In this document: positions 44,945 through 55,711 of the stretch, in pieces | How positions within the stretch are numbered: position 1 is the stretch's first letter | Layout: every line of letters starts with the position of its first letter | DNA from: Streptomyces rubrogriseus | Lineage (GTDB): Bacteria > Actinomycetota > Actinomycetes > Streptomycetales > Streptomycetaceae | Reading direction: 5' to 3' | Length of the DNA stretch: 64,000 bases | NCBI RefSeq assembly: GCF_027947575.1 | Contig: NZ_CP116256.1 | Location: forward strand, 5,518,001 to 5,582,000 | Program-made: the position numbers and the translations under genes | The notes under the pieces: generated by a model | Told to the model about the DNA's origin: nothing | What the model saw: only the letters and a program-made list of their open reading frames with translations | Databases searched by the model: none

Positions 44945-46999
44945 CTACCGCGCGACCGCCGCGGGTGCGGGCGCGTAACCGGTGGGCCGGGCGGTGAAGG
45001 TGCCCCGGCCCTGGGTGCGGCTGCGCAGCCGGGTCGCGTAGCCGAACAGCTCGGCCAGCGGGACCGTGGCCGTGACGACCGTCGCCCCGGCCCGCCTGTC
45101 GGAACCGGTGACCCGGCCGCGGCGCGCGGCCAGGTCACCCAGCACGCCGCCGACACCGTCCTCGGGCACGGTGACCGTGACCTCCACGACCGGTTCGAGC
45201 AGGATCATCCCCGAGGCGCGCAGGGCGTCGCGGAGACCGAACCGGCCGGCGGTGCGGAAGGCCGTGTCCGAGGAGTCCTTCACGTGCGTCTGGCCGTCGG
45301 TCAGCGTGACCCGGAGGCCGGTCACCGGGTGGCCGCCCAGCGGACCCTCGGCGAGGGCGTCCCGGCAGCCCGCCTCGACGGCTCGGACGTACTCCTGCGG
45401 CACGCGTCCGCCGACGACCGTCGAACGGAACACGAAACCGCCGCCCGCGCCGTCCTCGTCCGGCTCCCAGGGCTCGACGTCGAGCACGACGTGCGCGAAC
45501 TGCCCGGCGCCGCCGTCCTGTTTGACGTGCCGGTGGACGAAGCCGGTGACGCCTTCGCCGACCGTCTCGCGGTACGCCACGCCGGGGCGCCCGACCGTGA
45601 CCTCCAGCCCGTGCTCGCGCCGCACGCGCTCCACCGCGACCTCCAGGTGCAGTTCGCCCATGCCGGACAGCACGGTCTGTCCCGTCTCCGGGTCGGTCCG
45701 CACCGCCAGCGAGGGGTCCTCCTCGGTCAGCCGGGCGAGCGCCGAGGCCAGCCGGTCGGTCTCGGTGGCCCGCCGGGCCTCCACGGCCACGTGCACCACC
45801 GGTTCGGCCACGCCCGGGGGTTCCAGGAGCAGTGGGGCGCCCGGTGCGCACAGGGTCGAACCGGCGCGGGCCGTCTTCAGCCCGACCACGGCGACGATGT
45901 CCCCGGCGACCGTGCGCTCCAGCGGGTCGTGCCGGTCGGCCCGTACCCGCAGGATGCGGCCGACGCGCTCGGTGCGGCGCATGCCCGGGTCCCACACGGT
46001 GTCTCCCTTCTCGATCGTGCCCGAGTAGACCCTCAGGTACGTCAGCCGTCCCGTCGGGGTGGCGTTCACCTTGAACGCCAGTGCCGCCGTCGGCGCCGCC
46101 GGGTCGGCGGGCCGCTCCCGCTCCGCGCCGTCGTGGATGCCGCGCACCGGGGGCACGTCCAGCGGCGAGGGCAGGTACGCCACCACGGCGTCCAGCAGCG
46201 GTTCGACGCCGCGGTTGCGGTAGGCGGAGCCGCACAGCACGACCACGCCGTCGCCGGTGCGCGTCAGGTCGCGCAGGGCGCCGGTGAGGGTGGCCGCGGT
46301 GAGCGTCTCCCGGTCGCAGAACTCCTCCAGCGCGCCGGGGTGGCGTTCGGCGACCGCCTCCTCCAGCAGCCGCCGCCTGCGGGCGGCCTCCTCGCGCAGC
46401 GTCTCGGGCACCGGACCCTCCTCGGCCGTGTCCGCGCCGTCGGCCCATACGAGGGCGCGCATGCGCGGCAGGTCGACGACGCCGGTGAAGCCATCCTCCG
46501 CGCCGATGGGCAGCTGCACGACCAGGGGCACGGGGTGCAGCCGCTCGCGGATCGAGGCGACGGCGGTGTCGAGGTCGGCGCCCGCCCGGTCCATCTTGTT
46601 GACGAACGCGATCCTGGGCACGCCGTGCCGGTCGGCCTGCCGCCACACGGACTCGCTCTGCGGCTCCACGCCCGCGACCGCGTCGAAGACCGCGACCGCG
46701 CCGTCCAGCACGCGCAGGGATCGTTCGACCTCGTCGGCGAAGTCGACGTGTCCCGGGGTGTCGATGAGGTTGATCCGGTGGCCCGCCCAGGCGCAGCTGA
46801 CGGCCGCGGCGAAGATGGTGATGCCGCGGTCGCGTTCCTGCGGGTCGAAGTCGGTGACGGTGGTGCCGTCGTGGACCTCGCCGCGCCTGTGGGTGGTACC
46901 GGTCAGGTAGAGGATCCGCTCGGTGACGGTGGTCTTCCCGGCGTCGACATGGGCGAGGATGCCCAGGTTGCGGACGGTGGTGAGCGGGTTGGTGCGCAT
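44945..46999 (-). CDS. fusA: elongation factor G-type GTPase (second EF-G paralogue)
   Basis: A 684-aa translational GTPase. The G motifs are all present: AHVDAGKTT (P-loop, about residue 18), DRGITI (switch I), DTPGH (about 84), NKMD (about 138) and CGSAY-type G5. EF-G domains II-V follow, with [15 protein letters not shown] and the domain IV loop [13 protein letters not shown]. The loop sequence differs from the main EF-G. It has the length of EF-G, not of a tetracycline-protection protein with a longer C-terminus, and resembles the extra EF-G paralogue of Streptomyces. The main fusA is normally in the str operon, which is absent here. I start it at ATG 46999, the first Met before the P-loop. 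It could have a stress or recycling role. Confidence 0.9.
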   Translation of the reverse strand: MRTNPLTTVRNLGILAHVDAGKTTVTERILYLTGTTHRRGEVHDGTTVTDFDPQERDRGITIFAAAVSCAWAGHRINLIDTPGHVDFADEVERSLRVLDGAVAVFDAVAGVEPQSESVWRQADRHGVPRIAFVNKMDRAGADLDTAVASIRERLHPVPLVVQLPIGAEDGFTGVVDLPRMRALVWADGADTAEEGPVPETLREEAARRRRLLEEAVAERHPGALEEFCDRETLTAATLTGALRDLTRTGDGVVVLCGSAYRNRGVEPLLDAVVAYLPSPLDVPPVRGIHDGAERERPADPAAPTAALAFKVNATPTGRLTYLRVYSGTIEKGDTVWDPGMRRTERVGRILRVRADRHDPLERTVAGDIVAVVGLKTARAGSTLCAPGAPLLLEPPGVAEPVVHVAVEARRATETDRLASALARLTEEDPSLAVRTDPETGQTVLSGMGELHLEVAVERVRREHGLEVTVGRPGVAYRETVGEGVTGFVHRHVKQDGGAGQFAHVVLDVEPWEPDEDGAGGGFVFRSTVVGGRVPQEYVRAVEAGCRDALAEGPLGGHPVTGLRVTLTDGQTHVKDSSDTAFRTAGRFGLRDALRASGMILLEPVVEVTVTVPEDGVGGVLGDLAARRGRVTGSDRRAGATVVTATVPLAELFGYATRLRSRTQGRGTFTARPTGYAPAPAAVAR

Positions 47000-47302
47000 G
47001 GCCCGAAGCCTTTCGGAGGAACCGGAGAAGGGCAGCGCGATTTCTCCCGACGCACGTGCCGGACGCCCCCGGCAGGGGACGTCGGCTGTCAGATGTGCGT
47101 CGCGGGCGTCCGGTGCCGGCCGCGCAGCGGGCACCGGGCGGCCGAAGACACCAGGATCACCTCGTGCCGGGACGGGGGAACGACGGGTGCGGTGCGGCTG
47201 CGCACGGCCCTGCTCCCCTCACTCGGTCTCGGTGTCACGGCGAGTGTAGGGAGGCCGGGTGCCGAGCCGCACCGTATTTTCGGCGGCCCGCGTGACGAAA
47301 CG
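47000..47302. other. gene-free region upstream of the EF-G-type gene
   Basis: About 300 bp without a gene I can support. It would include the promoter and leader of the minus-strand EF-G-type gene. CCGGACGCCC (47059-47068) is complementary to GGGCGTCCGG (47104-47113), so a 10-bp stem enclosing a 35-nt insert is possible in the leader RNA. No clear promoter hexamers were seen. Confidence 0.5.
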
Positions 47303-47340
47303 AGAGATGCCGACTGGGACATCTCCCGGTCGGCATCTCT
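47303..47340 (-). terminator. terminator of the tRNA-Leu gene
   Basis: AGAGATGCCGAC (47303-47314) pairs with GTCGGCATCTCT (47329-47340) around a 14-nt loop, 14 bp beyond the tRNA 3' end. Read on the minus strand it is followed by CGTTTCGT, a mildly U-rich tail. Confidence 0.85.
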
Positions 47341-47353
47341 GTTTGATCTTCTG

Positions 47354-47438
47354 TGTCCGAGGGGGGACTTGAACCCCCACGCCCGATAAAGGGCACTAGC
47401 ACCTCAAGCTAGCGCGTCTGCCATTCCGCCACCCGGAC
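47354..47438 (-). tRNA. tRNA-Leu (anticodon GAG)
   Basis: An 85-nt tRNA. The acceptor arms GTCCGGG (5' end at 47438) and CTCGGAC pair with one G-U, followed by discriminator A at 47354; CCA is not encoded. The anticodon loop reads CTTGAGG, with GAG at RNA positions 34-36 (47405-47403), decoding CUC. The long variable arm (TGCCC...GGGC) and the GGTTCAAGTCC T-arm agree with class II tRNA-Leu. Confidence 0.95.
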
Positions 47439-47590
47439 CAGGTGTCTGTCGCGGTGCGGGGGTGCTCCCCGCGGCGACATGGACAACCATACCAAGCTTT
47501 CGCGGTGCCTTTCACCTGCGTTTCCTTCCCCCGCCCTTCCCCTGAGCGGCGGTCCGGGACCGGTGGCTCCGCTGCGCCTAGGGTCGCACC

Positions 47591-48922
47591 ATGAGTGACT
47601 GGATGGTTACGCAGGGACCGCTCCCGCGTCGGCGGCCGCGGGCGTTGTCGCCGCTCAGGGAGCATCTGCGGGACACGTTCTGGTTCGCGCCCACCGCGGC
47701 GATGGCGGGCGTCTTCGTGGTCTGGCTGGTGGCCCAGGAGCTCGACGCGGCCCTCGTCCGTTCGCTGCAGGACGACGGCGACTACGACACGCTCGCCGAG
47801 CTGCTGCGTTTCGCGGACGACGCGAAGACGGTGGTGTCGGCGGTCGGCTCGGCGATGATGACCTTCATCGGTGTGGTGTTCAGCATCTCCCTGGTCGCGG
47901 TGCAGATGGCGAGCGGGCAGTTCACCCCGCGGGTGGTGCGGCTCTTCGTCCGCAGCCGGATCACCAAGGCGACCTTCGCCGTCTTCCTGGCCACCTTCGT
48001 CCTGACGCTGCTGGTGCTGACCAGCTACGACAGCAATCCCGACCCGCGCGCCGCCACGTCCGTCCCGCTGGTGCAGTCGGTACTCACCCTGATCATGGTC
48101 GCGTTGAGCCTGCTGCTCTTCGTGATGTACGTGAACGCCACCCTGCGGCTGATGCGGGTCAGCCATGTGATCGCCCGCATCGCCGCCGAGTCCTTCCGGG
48201 TGGCGGCGCTGATGCCGGTGCCGGCGGACGGCGGCGGGGCGCCCGGGCTCGGGCCCGTGACGGCGTGGATCGCCCACGACGGGCAGGGCGGCGTACTGCG
48301 GGACGTGCACATCGCCCGGCTGGTTCGGGTGGCCCGGGGGCACGGGGTGGTGCTGCGGCTGGTCCGGCGTATCGGCGACTTCCTGGTGCCGGGCACACCG
48401 GTCCTGGCGGTGCACGGCGGGGCGGCCCCGCCGCGCCGGGCGCTGCGCTACGCCCTCTCCGTCGGGGTGGAGCGCACCTTCCACCAGGACCTGGCGTTCG
48501 GGCTGCGCCAGCTGTCCGACATCGGGCTGCGTGCCCTGTCGCCCGCCGTCAACGATCCGACGACCGCCGTGCAGGCGCTGGACCGGGTCGTGCAGATCCT
48601 GGCCACGCTGTCCCGGCGGCCGCTGGACGCCGCCCTGCACCGGGACCGCCGCGGCGCGCTCCGGCTGGTGCAGCCCGTACCCGGCTGGGCGGAGCTGGTG
48701 GACCTAGGGTTCGCCGAGGTCCGCGCCTGTGCCACCGGTTCGCCGCAGGTGACCCGGCGCCTGATGGCCGGTCTCGACGACCTGCTGCTGCTCGTGCCGC
48801 CGGAGCGGCGCGCACCGCTGCTGCGCCACCGCGAGCTGCTGCGGCAGGCCGTCGAGCGGACCGCGCCGACCGCTGCGGAGCGGGCCTTCGCCCTGCGGCC
48901 CGACCGCCAGGGCATCGGCTGA
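47591..48922 (+). CDS. DUF2254-family membrane protein
   Basis: A 443-aa membrane protein. Four hydrophobic helices lie in the first 190 residues (FAPTAAMAGVFVVWLVAQ, VVSAVGSAMMTFIGVVFSI, FAVFLATFVLTLLVLTS, LTLIMVALSLLLFVMYV). A cytoplasmic or periplasmic domain of about 250 residues follows, containing the DUF2254 signature RTFHQDLAFGLRQLSDIGLRALSPAVNDPTTA (cited by its ends, about residues 296-327). The function of the family is unknown; the mix of membrane anchor and conserved loop suggests a transporter or channel-like role. The ATG follows a short gap after the divergent tRNA gene. Confidence 0.88.
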   Translation: MSDWMVTQGPLPRRRPRALSPLREHLRDTFWFAPTAAMAGVFVVWLVAQELDAALVRSLQDDGDYDTLAELLRFADDAKTVVSAVGSAMMTFIGVVFSISLVAVQMASGQFTPRVVRLFVRSRITKATFAVFLATFVLTLLVLTSYDSNPDPRAATSVPLVQSVLTLIMVALSLLLFVMYVNATLRLMRVSHVIARIAAESFRVAALMPVPADGGGAPGLGPVTAWIAHDGQGGVLRDVHIARLVRVARGHGVVLRLVRRIGDFLVPGTPVLAVHGGAAPPRRALRYALSVGVERTFHQDLAFGLRQLSDIGLRALSPAVNDPTTAVQALDRVVQILATLSRRPLDAALHRDRRGALRLVQPVPGWAELVDLGFAEVRACATGSPQVTRRLMAGLDDLLLLVPPERRAPLLRHRELLRQAVERTAPTAAERAFALRPDRQGIG

Positions 48923-48955
48923 CCCGGGGCGCCCGGCGGAGGCCTCCGACACCCC

Positions 48956-49003
48956 TTACGGCATGAGGTGGTGGTCCGGTTACGGCATGAGGTGGTGGTC
49001 CGG
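48956..49003. repeat. exact 24-bp tandem duplication at the end of the aldehyde dehydrogenase gene
   Basis: The 24 bp at 48956-48979, starting TTACGGCATGAGG, are repeated without change at 48980-49003. The repeat spans the last codons and stop codon of the minus-strand aldehyde dehydrogenase gene, so a second copy of its C-terminus and stop lies just downstream. Confidence 0.95.
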
Positions 49004-50542
49004 GAAGTTCCCCGGCAGCCGCTCCCCCGCCGGTCCGCGGGTCACGGCGCGCACCAGCAGCTCACCGCCCACGAAGGCGCCGCGCCAGGAGGCCCCGTGT
49101 CCGCCGAACAGCTCGTCGCGGTCGCCGCGGGAGCGCGGTACGCCGTGGCCGACCTTGAACGCGCGGATCTGCGGCGCCAGCCTGTCGTACGTCGCCGGGT
49201 CGTCCGTGGAGAGCGTGGCCACCAGGGCGCCGTTGGAGGCGTTCATCGCGGCGAGCAGCTCGGCCTCGGTGTCGACCAGGACGATGGTGTCGACCGGGCC
49301 GAAGGGTTCGGCGTGGTGCAGGGGTGAGGAGCGGGGCGGGTTGAGCAGGGTGACCGGCTGGACGTAGGCCGAGGTGTCCTGGCCGGGCAGGAACCGGGCC
49401 TCGGCCGCGCTGCCGCGGTGCAGTGGGACGGCGCCCCGGTCGACGGCCTCGGCGACCTGGTCGTGCAGCTCCTTGGCCTTCGCCGCGTTGATCACCGGGC
49501 CGAAGTCGAGCGCCGGGTACGGGTCGTCGGGTGCGGCCACGGCGAGCGGGTGGCCGACGCGCAGCGTGCGGACGGCCGGGAGGTACGCGGCGAGGAACGC
49601 GTCGAACCGCTGCCGCTGGACGACGAAGCGCGGGTAGGCGGTGCAGCGTTGCTTGGCGTAGTCGAAGAGCTTCGGGACGGTCCGGCTGAGCGCGTCCCAG
49701 TCCGTGAAGTTCCAGATGCCCCAGGTGTTGAGTCCTTCCTGTTCGAGGATGTGCCGCTTGCCGAGGTCGGCGAGGGCGGTGGCGACGTCCGCGCCCGTGT
49801 CCCGGCCGCCGACGAAGGAGACGCAGCCGATCTCCGGTGCCCGCACCAGTGCCTGGGACAGCTCTCGGCCGCTGCCGCTGAGGAGGGTGACGGGAAGTCC
49901 TTCGCGGGCGGCGAGTGCGCAGGCCAGGGTCAGGCAGGCGACTCCGCCGTCGGTCGGGGTTTTGGCGATGACCGCGTTGCCCGCCAGTGCCTGCACCAGC
50001 AGGGCGTGGGCGAGGACGCTCATCGGGTAGTTCCAGCTGGCGATGTTGGACACCGGGCCGTCCAGCGGAGCGCGCCCGTCGAGCATGTCCTCGATGCCGT
50101 CGAGGTACCAGCGCACGCCGTCGACGGCCCGGTCGACGTCGGCCCGTGCCGACCGCCAGGGCTTGCCGATCTCCCACACCAGCAGCAGCGCGAGCAGTTC
50201 GCGGTGCTGGGCGAGGGCGTCGAGGGTGGCCGCGACGCGGGCGCGGCGTTCGGGCAGCGGGACGTGGCGCCAGGCCCGGTGCTGGTCGAGCGCGGCGCGT
50301 ACGGCGCGGTGGGCCGTGTCGGCGTCGATCCGGGGCGGGCCGGCGATCGGGGTGCCGTCGACCGGGCTGGTGGCCGGCAGGACCCGGCCGTCCGCCCGCC
50401 AGCCGGCGTCCCAGAGGTTGAGGACGCGGTCGTCGCGGAACGCCTCGGGGGCGACGGTGCGGCAACGCTGCCAGCAGTCGGTCCAGGAGGTGCCGGACTT
50501 CAGGGTGAGCGGCCCGGTGTCCGGAGCGCCGGCGGCCGTCAT
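48980..50542 (-). CDS. aldehyde dehydrogenase-family protein
   Basis: A 520-aa ALDH-superfamily enzyme, probably NAD(P)-dependent. Recognisable parts are [30 protein letters not shown] (cited by its ends), [36 protein letters not shown] in place of the usual GSTxxG, and the catalytic Cys in [13 protein letters not shown]. The glutamate motif LELGG is replaced by [10 protein letters not shown], so it belongs to a divergent subgroup; a PaaN/BoxD-like relationship is a guess. The start at 50542 overlaps the sucD stop (ATGA), so it is the third gene of the sucC-sucD operon. The substrate is likely an aldehyde or acyl-CoA of the neighbouring oxalate-type pathway, for example glyoxylate; unproven. 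Confidence 0.85.
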   Translation of the reverse strand: MTAAGAPDTGPLTLKSGTSWTDCWQRCRTVAPEAFRDDRVLNLWDAGWRADGRVLPATSPVDGTPIAGPPRIDADTAHRAVRAALDQHRAWRHVPLPERRARVAATLDALAQHRELLALLLVWEIGKPWRSARADVDRAVDGVRWYLDGIEDMLDGRAPLDGPVSNIASWNYPMSVLAHALLVQALAGNAVIAKTPTDGGVACLTLACALAAREGLPVTLLSGSGRELSQALVRAPEIGCVSFVGGRDTGADVATALADLGKRHILEQEGLNTWGIWNFTDWDALSRTVPKLFDYAKQRCTAYPRFVVQRQRFDAFLAAYLPAVRTLRVGHPLAVAAPDDPYPALDFGPVINAAKAKELHDQVAEAVDRGAVPLHRGSAAEARFLPGQDTSAYVQPVTLLNPPRSSPLHHAEPFGPVDTIVLVDTEAELLAAMNASNGALVATLSTDDPATYDRLAPQIRAFKVGHGVPRSRGDRDELFGGHGASWRGAFVGGELLVRAVTRGPAGERLPGNFPDHHLMP

Positions 50543-51474
50543 GCGCGGGCTCCGTCGCGGGCCGCGCCGTCCTGTGCGGCACCTGCCCTTGCGTCGAGTG
50601 CGTCGAGTGCCTCGAGTACGTGCCGTGCCGTCTCGGTCGGTGTGCTCCCGACCCGTACGCCGGCCGACTCCAGCGCCTCCTTCTTGGCCCGCGCCGTGCC
50701 CGAGGAGCCGGAGACGATGGCACCGGCGTGGCCCATCGTCCGGCCCTCGGGCGCGGTGAAGCCGGCGATGTAGGCGACGACGGGCTTGGTGACGTGCGCG
50801 CGGATGTGGGCCGCCGCGCGTTCCTCCGCGTCGCCGCCGATCTCGCCGATGAGGACGATCAGCTCGGTGTCGGGATCGTCCTCGAAGGCGGCGAGGCAGT
50901 CGATGTGGCTGGTGCCGACGACCGGGTCGCCGCCGATGCCGACGCAGGTGGAGAAGCCGACGTCGCGCAGTTCGTACATGAGTTGGTAGGTGAGCGTGCC
51001 CGACTTGGAGACCAGGCCGATGCGGCCGGGCTTGGTGATGTCGGGCGGGATGATGCCCGCGTTGGACTGGCCGGGGGTGATCAGGCCGGGGCAGTTGGGG
51101 CCGATGACGCGGGTGCCCTTGGCCCGGGCGTGGGCGGTGAGGGCGACGGAGTCGTGGACCGGGATGCCCTCGGTGATGACGACCGCGAGGCCGATACCGG
51201 CGTCGGCGGCCTCGACGACCGCGGCCTCGGCGAAGGCGGGCGGCACGAAGACGACCGTGACGTCGGCGCCCGTGTGTTCGATGCCCTCGCGGACCGACCC
51301 GAAGACCGGGACGGTGCGGTGGTCGAAGTCCACGGTGCGGCCCGCCTTGCGCGGGTTGACGCCGCCGACGACGTCGGTGCCCGCGGCCAGCATGCGGCGG
51401 GTGTGCTTCATGCCCTCGGCACCGGTCATGCCCTGGACGAGGACCTTGCTCTCCTTGGTGAGGTAGATCGCCAT
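50539..51474 (-). CDS. sucD: succinyl-CoA ligase alpha subunit (SucD-type)
   Basis: A 311-aa CoA-binding subunit of an ADP/GDP-forming acyl-CoA ligase. It has the CoA-binding N-terminus ([21 protein letters not shown]), [23 protein letters not shown], and the phospho-histidine motif GHAGAIVSG (about residue 250). Residues around [16 protein letters not shown] are also intact. The ATG has AAGGAG upstream. It lies 14 bp downstream of the sucC-type gene and overlaps the aldehyde dehydrogenase gene by 4 bp. As this pair sits in a CoA-pathway cluster and not with TCA genes, it may use another acid or supply succinyl-CoA for oxalate activation. Confidence 0.92.
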   Translation of the reverse strand: MAIYLTKESKVLVQGMTGAEGMKHTRRMLAAGTDVVGGVNPRKAGRTVDFDHRTVPVFGSVREGIEHTGADVTVVFVPPAFAEAAVVEAADAGIGLAVVITEGIPVHDSVALTAHARAKGTRVIGPNCPGLITPGQSNAGIIPPDITKPGRIGLVSKSGTLTYQLMYELRDVGFSTCVGIGGDPVVGTSHIDCLAAFEDDPDTELIVLIGEIGGDAEERAAAHIRAHVTKPVVAYIAGFTAPEGRTMGHAGAIVSGSSGTARAKKEALESAGVRVGSTPTETARHVLEALDALDARAGAAQDGAARDGARA

Positions 51475-51488
51475 GTCGTCCTGTCTCC

Positions 51489-52640
51489 TTATCCGGCTTG
51501 TCCGGCGGTGGACGCCGCGGTGGCGAGCCGGGCGGCACGGCGGGCGGCGCCGTCCATGGTGGTGGCCTGTTCGACCAGGGGGTGCGCGCGGGCGTCGAGC
51601 AGGGCCCGGCCCCGCGCGGCGTTGTTGCCGTCGAGGCGTACGACGAGCGGTTTGGTGAGCCGGACCTCGTCGAGGGCGCGGACGATGCCGTCGGCGACCG
51701 CGTCGCAGGCGGTGATGCCGCCGAAGACGTTGACGAGGACGGACCGCACGTCGGGGTCGGAGAGCACGACGGACAGCCCGTCGGCCATGACCCGGGCGGA
51801 GGCGCCCCCGCCGATGTCGAGGAAGTTGGCGGGGCGGGCACCGCAGCCGGCCACCACGTCGAGTGTCGACATGACCAGCCCGGCGCCGTTGCCGATGACG
51901 CCGACCTCGCCGTCCAGCTTGACGTAGTTGAGGCCCTTGGCGCCGGCCCGCGCCTCCAGGGAGTCGTCGGCCTCCTGCCTCGTCTCGCCCCAGCGGGACT
52001 GCCGGAAGCGGGCGTTGTCGTCGAGGGTGACCTTGCCGTCGAGGGCCACGATCCTGCCCTCGGCCGTCCTGACCAACGGGTTGACCTCGACCAGGAGGGC
52101 GTCCTCGCGGACCAGTACCTTCCACAGCCGCACCAGCGTGTCGACGGTCTGCGGGGGCAGGCCGGCGGCGTCGGCGATGCGCACCGCGGTGGCGGTGTGC
52201 ACGCCCGTGGCGGGGTCGACGGGGATGCGCGCCACGGCCTCGGGCCGCCGGGCGGCGACCTCCTCGATCTCCATGCCGCCCTCCGCGGAGGCGATGGCGA
52301 GGAAGCCCCCGGACGCCCGGTCGAGAACGTAGGAGACGTAGAACTCCCGCTCTATGTCGCAGGGTTCGGCCAGCATGACGGTGCCGACCGGGTGCCCCTT
52401 GATGTCCATGCCGAGGATGTGCCGCGCCGCCTCCTCGGCCTCGGCGGGGTCGGCGGCGAGCCGCACTCCGCCCGCCTTGCCGCGCCCGCCGGTCTTCACC
52501 TGCGCCTTGACGACGGCGCGTCCGCCGAGTGCGCGGGCGATCTCCCGGGCCCGCTCGGGCGAGTCGGTGACCTCGGCCCTCGGGACCACGATCCCGTGTT
52601 CCTTGAAGAGTTCCCTTGCCTGGTGTTCGTACAGGTCCAT
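51489..52640 (-). CDS. sucC: succinyl-CoA ligase beta subunit (SucC-type)
   Basis: A 383-aa ATP-grasp subunit. It begins with the family signature [17 protein letters not shown], then [17 protein letters not shown] (nucleotide-binding lysine and Gly-rich loop), [42 protein letters not shown] and the late [14 protein letters not shown]. All are the expected SucC blocks. I start it at ATG 52640 (AGGAG close by), where the signature begins. It is the first gene of the minus-strand operon sucC-sucD-aldehyde dehydrogenase and is divergent from the thiamine-diphosphate decarboxylase gene. Their shared promoter region has a 24-bp palindrome. Confidence 0.93.
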   Translation of the reverse strand: MDLYEHQARELFKEHGIVVPRAEVTDSPERAREIARALGGRAVVKAQVKTGGRGKAGGVRLAADPAEAEEAARHILGMDIKGHPVGTVMLAEPCDIEREFYVSYVLDRASGGFLAIASAEGGMEIEEVAARRPEAVARIPVDPATGVHTATAVRIADAAGLPPQTVDTLVRLWKVLVREDALLVEVNPLVRTAEGRIVALDGKVTLDDNARFRQSRWGETRQEADDSLEARAGAKGLNYVKLDGEVGVIGNGAGLVMSTLDVVAGCGARPANFLDIGGGASARVMADGLSVVLSDPDVRSVLVNVFGGITACDAVADGIVRALDEVRLTKPLVVRLDGNNAARGRALLDARAHPLVEQATTMDGAARRAARLATAASTAGQAG

Positions 52641-52708
52641 CTCGGCTCCTGACTGAAAGTGCCGCACGCCCCCTGGACACCACCCACCGGATGCGGGATA
52701 ACAAGCTT

Positions 52709-52732
52709 CATACAGTATTCGTCGACTGTATG
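52709..52732. promoter_or_regulatory. palindromic operator between the two divergent operons
   Basis: CATACAGT (52709-52716) and ACTGTATG (52725-52732) are perfect inverted repeats with an 8-bp spacer. The site lies in the 143-bp gap between sucC and the thiamine-diphosphate decarboxylase gene, so one regulator could control both operons. The form fits a dimeric regulator such as GntR or IclR type. No such regulator gene is in the window. Confidence 0.7.
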
Positions 52733-52783
52733 CAATGTACCGCGAGAGCGCCCCAACCCCTCGTGAAGGGACAGGACTTCGCC

Positions 52784-54466
52784 ATGCCCGACGACACCCA
52801 GGACGTCATCTCCGGCGGCCACCTCGTTGCCAAGGCACTCAAGGCAGAGGGGGTCGACCGCATCTACACGCTGTGCGGCGGCCACATCATCGACATCTAC
52901 GACGGCTGCGTCGACGAGGGCATCGAGGTCGTCGACGTACGCCACGAGCAGGTCGCCGCGCACGCCGCCGACGGATACGCCCGCATCACCGGCAAGCCCG
53001 GCTGCGCGGTGGTCACCGCCGGGCCGGGCACCACCGACGCCGTCACCGGGGTCGCCAACGCCTTCCGCGCCGAGTCACCCATGCTGCTGATCGGCGGTCA
53101 GGGCGCCCACACCCAGCACAAGATGGGGTCCCTCCAGGACCTGCCGCACGTCGACATGATGACGCCGATCACCAAGTTCGCGGCGACCGTGCCGGACACC
53201 GCCCGCGCCGCCGACATGGTGTCGATGGCGTTCCGCGAGTGCTACCACGGCGCGCCGGGGCCGTCCTTCCTGGAGATCCCGCGCGACGTGCTGGACGCCA
53301 AGGTGCCGGCGGACAGGGCGCGGGTGCCGCGGGCCGGGGGCTACCGCGCCTCCACCAGGTCGGCCGGCGACCCGGAGGCGGTCGAGAGGCTCGCCGACCT
53401 GCTGGTGCACGCCGAGAAGCCCGCCGTCCTGCTCGGCAGCCAGGTGTGGACGACGCGCGCGACCGAGGCCGCCGTCGAGCTGGTCCGCACGCTGAACGTC
53501 CCGGCGTACATGAACGGCGCCGGCCGCGGCACCCTGCCGCCGGGCGACCCGCACCACTTCCAGCTCTCCCGCCGCTACGCCTTCTCCAACGCCGACGTGA
53601 TCGTCATAGTCGGCACACCCTTCGACTTCCGGATGGGCTACGGCAAGCGGCTCTCCCCCGACGCGACCGTCGTGCAGATCGACCTCGACTACCGCACCGT
53701 CGGCAAGAACCGCGACATCGACCTCGGCATCGTCGGCGACGCGGGGCTGGTGCTGAGGTCGGTGACCGAGGCGGCGTCCGGACGGATCAACGGGGGCGCG
53801 GCGAAGCGCAAGGAGTGGCTGGACGAGCTGCGTGCGGCCGAGCGGACGGCGCTGGACAAGCGGCTGCCGCAGCTCAGGTCGGACGCCTCGCCCATCCACC
53901 CGTACCGGCTGGTCAGCGAGATCAACGACTTCCTCACCGAGGACTCGATCTACATCGGCGACGGCGGCGACATCGTCACCTTCTCCGGTCAGGTCGTGCA
54001 GCCCAAGTCACCCGGCCACTGGATGGACCCGGGACCGCTCGGCACCCTCGGCGTCGGCGTCCCCTTCGTGCTGGCCGCCAAGCAGGCGCGGCCCGACAAG
54101 GAGGTCGTCGCCCTCTTCGGCGACGGCGCCTTCTCGCTCACCGGCTGGGACTTCGAGACCCTGGTCCGCTACGACCTCCCGTTCGTCGGCATCGTCGGCA
54201 ACAACTCCTCGATGAACCAGATCCGCTACGGCCAGGCCGTGAAGTACGGCAAGGAGCGCGAGCGGGTCGGCAACACCCTCGGCGACGTGCCCTACGACCG
54301 GTTCGCCCGGATGCTGGGGGGCCACGGCGAGGAGGTCCGCGACCCCGCCGACATCGGCCTCGCGCTGCGCCGGGCCCGCGAGTCCGGCAAGCCGTCCCTG
54401 ATCAACGTCTGGGTGGACCCGGACGCGTACGCCCCCGGAACCATGAACCAGACGATGTACAAGTGA
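52784..54466 (+). CDS. thiamine-diphosphate-dependent decarboxylase, probable oxalyl-CoA decarboxylase
   Basis: A 560-aa ThDP enzyme with three domains: N-terminal PYR domain ([21 protein letters not shown] with the catalytic Glu, about residues 50-70), central FAD/ADP-like domain (about 190-330), and C-terminal PP domain with [20 protein letters not shown] and FVGIVGNN (GDG...NN, about residues 446-476). The fold is shared by acetolactate synthase, oxalyl-CoA decarboxylase and 2-hydroxyacyl-CoA lyase. The next genes (class III CoA-transferase, OFA transporter) favour oxalyl-CoA decarboxylase, which converts oxalyl-CoA to formyl-CoA and carbon dioxide. Substrate-binding residues were not checked. 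The ATG at 52784 begins the conserved part; AAGGGACAGG lies upstream. Confidence 0.8.
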   Translation: MPDDTQDVISGGHLVAKALKAEGVDRIYTLCGGHIIDIYDGCVDEGIEVVDVRHEQVAAHAADGYARITGKPGCAVVTAGPGTTDAVTGVANAFRAESPMLLIGGQGAHTQHKMGSLQDLPHVDMMTPITKFAATVPDTARAADMVSMAFRECYHGAPGPSFLEIPRDVLDAKVPADRARVPRAGGYRASTRSAGDPEAVERLADLLVHAEKPAVLLGSQVWTTRATEAAVELVRTLNVPAYMNGAGRGTLPPGDPHHFQLSRRYAFSNADVIVIVGTPFDFRMGYGKRLSPDATVVQIDLDYRTVGKNRDIDLGIVGDAGLVLRSVTEAASGRINGGAAKRKEWLDELRAAERTALDKRLPQLRSDASPIHPYRLVSEINDFLTEDSIYIGDGGDIVTFSGQVVQPKSPGHWMDPGPLGTLGVGVPFVLAAKQARPDKEVVALFGDGAFSLTGWDFETLVRYDLPFVGIVGNNSSMNQIRYGQAVKYGKERERVGNTLGDVPYDRFARMLGGHGEEVRDPADIGLALRRARESGKPSLINVWVDPDAYAPGTMNQTMYK

Positions 54467-54477
54467 GGTGAACACTC

Positions 54478-55710
54478 ATGACAGCGAAGGCTCTTGAGGG
54501 CATCCGCGTCCTGGACATGACGCATGTGCAGTCCGGGCCCTCGGCGACCCAGCTGCTCGCCTGGCTCGGCGCCGACGTCGTGAAGCTGGAGGCGCCGCAC
54601 GGCGACATCACGCGGGGGCAGCTGCGCGATCTGCCGGACGTCGACTCCCTCTACTTCACGATGCTCAACTGCAACAAGCGCAGCATCACCCTCAACACCA
54701 AGACCGAGCGCGGCAAGGAGATCCTCACCGAGCTGATCCGCCGCTCGGACGTCATGGTCGAGAACTTCGGACCGGGCGCGGTGGACCGGATGGGCTTCAC
54801 CTGGGACCGCATCAAGGAGATCAATCCACGGATCGTCTACGCCTCCATCAAGGGGTTCGGCGAGGGCCCGTACACCGCTTTCAAGGCGTACGAGGTCGTC
54901 GCGCAGGCCATGGGCGGGTCGATGTCCACCACCGGTTTCGAGGACGGGCCGCCGCTGGCGACGGGGGCCCAGATCGGGGACTCGGGCACGGGCGTCCACG
55001 TCGTGGCGGGCATCCTCGCCGCCCTCTACCAGCGGGAGCACACCGGACGCGGTCAGCGGGTGAACGTGGCCATGCAGCACGCGGTGCTCAACCTCTGCCG
55101 GGTGAAGCTGCGCGACCAGCAGCGCCTGAGCCATGGTCCACTCGCCGAATATCCCAACGAGGACTTCGGCGACGAGGTTCCCAGGTCCGGGAACGCGTCC
55201 GGCGGCGGGCAACCGGGGTGGGCGGTCAAGTGCGCGCCGGGCGGCCCCAACGACTACGTGTACGTCATCGTCCAGCCGGTCGGCTGGCGGCCGCTCAGTG
55301 AGCTGATCGGCCGCCCCGAGCTGGCCGAGGACCCCGAGTGGGCGACCCCGCGGGCCCGGCTGCCGAAGCTGAACAAGATGTTCCAGCTGATCGAGGAGTG
55401 GTCGTCCACGCTGCCCAAGTGGGAGGTGCTGGAGCGGCTGAACGCCCACAACATCCCGTGCGGGCCGATCCTGTCCACGAAGGAGATCATCGAGGACGAC
55501 TCACTGGTCGCCAACGAGATGGTCGTCACCGTGCCCCACCCCGAGCGGGGCGAGTTCGTGACCGTGGGCAGCCCGCTGAAGCTCTCGGACTCCCCGGTGC
55601 AGGTGACCAGTTCGCCGCTGCTCGGCGAGCACAACGAGGAGGTCTACGTCGGCGAGCTGGGCCTCGGCGACGAGGAACTGCGGCTGCTCAAGTCGAGCGG
55701 GGTGATCTGA
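54478..55710 (+). CDS. frc: class III CoA-transferase, formyl-CoA:oxalate CoA-transferase-like
   Basis: A 410-aa CaiB/BaiF-type CoA-transferase. Conserved parts are [31 protein letters not shown] (cited by its ends), [38 protein letters not shown], and [12 protein letters not shown] with the Asp (about residue 168) that forms the covalent CoA intermediate. The C-terminal block [12 protein letters not shown] is typical. Next to an oxalyl-CoA decarboxylase-like gene, the expected reaction is transfer of CoA from formyl-CoA (or succinyl-CoA) to oxalate. It begins 11 bp after the decarboxylase stop, with GAGGTG as ribosome-binding site. Substrate could also be another acid. Confidence 0.85.
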   Translation: MTAKALEGIRVLDMTHVQSGPSATQLLAWLGADVVKLEAPHGDITRGQLRDLPDVDSLYFTMLNCNKRSITLNTKTERGKEILTELIRRSDVMVENFGPGAVDRMGFTWDRIKEINPRIVYASIKGFGEGPYTAFKAYEVVAQAMGGSMSTTGFEDGPPLATGAQIGDSGTGVHVVAGILAALYQREHTGRGQRVNVAMQHAVLNLCRVKLRDQQRLSHGPLAEYPNEDFGDEVPRSGNASGGGQPGWAVKCAPGGPNDYVYVIVQPVGWRPLSELIGRPELAEDPEWATPRARLPKLNKMFQLIEEWSSTLPKWEVLERLNAHNIPCGPILSTKEIIEDDSLVANEMVVTVPHPERGEFVTVGSPLKLSDSPVQVTSSPLLGEHNEEVYVGELGLGDEELRLLKSSGVI

Positions 55711-55711
55711 C

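Noticed and set aside
44945..46999. Tetracycline-resistance ribosome protection protein
   Set aside because: Length and domain IV loop match EF-G paralogues better; no resistance genes or mobile elements lie nearby.
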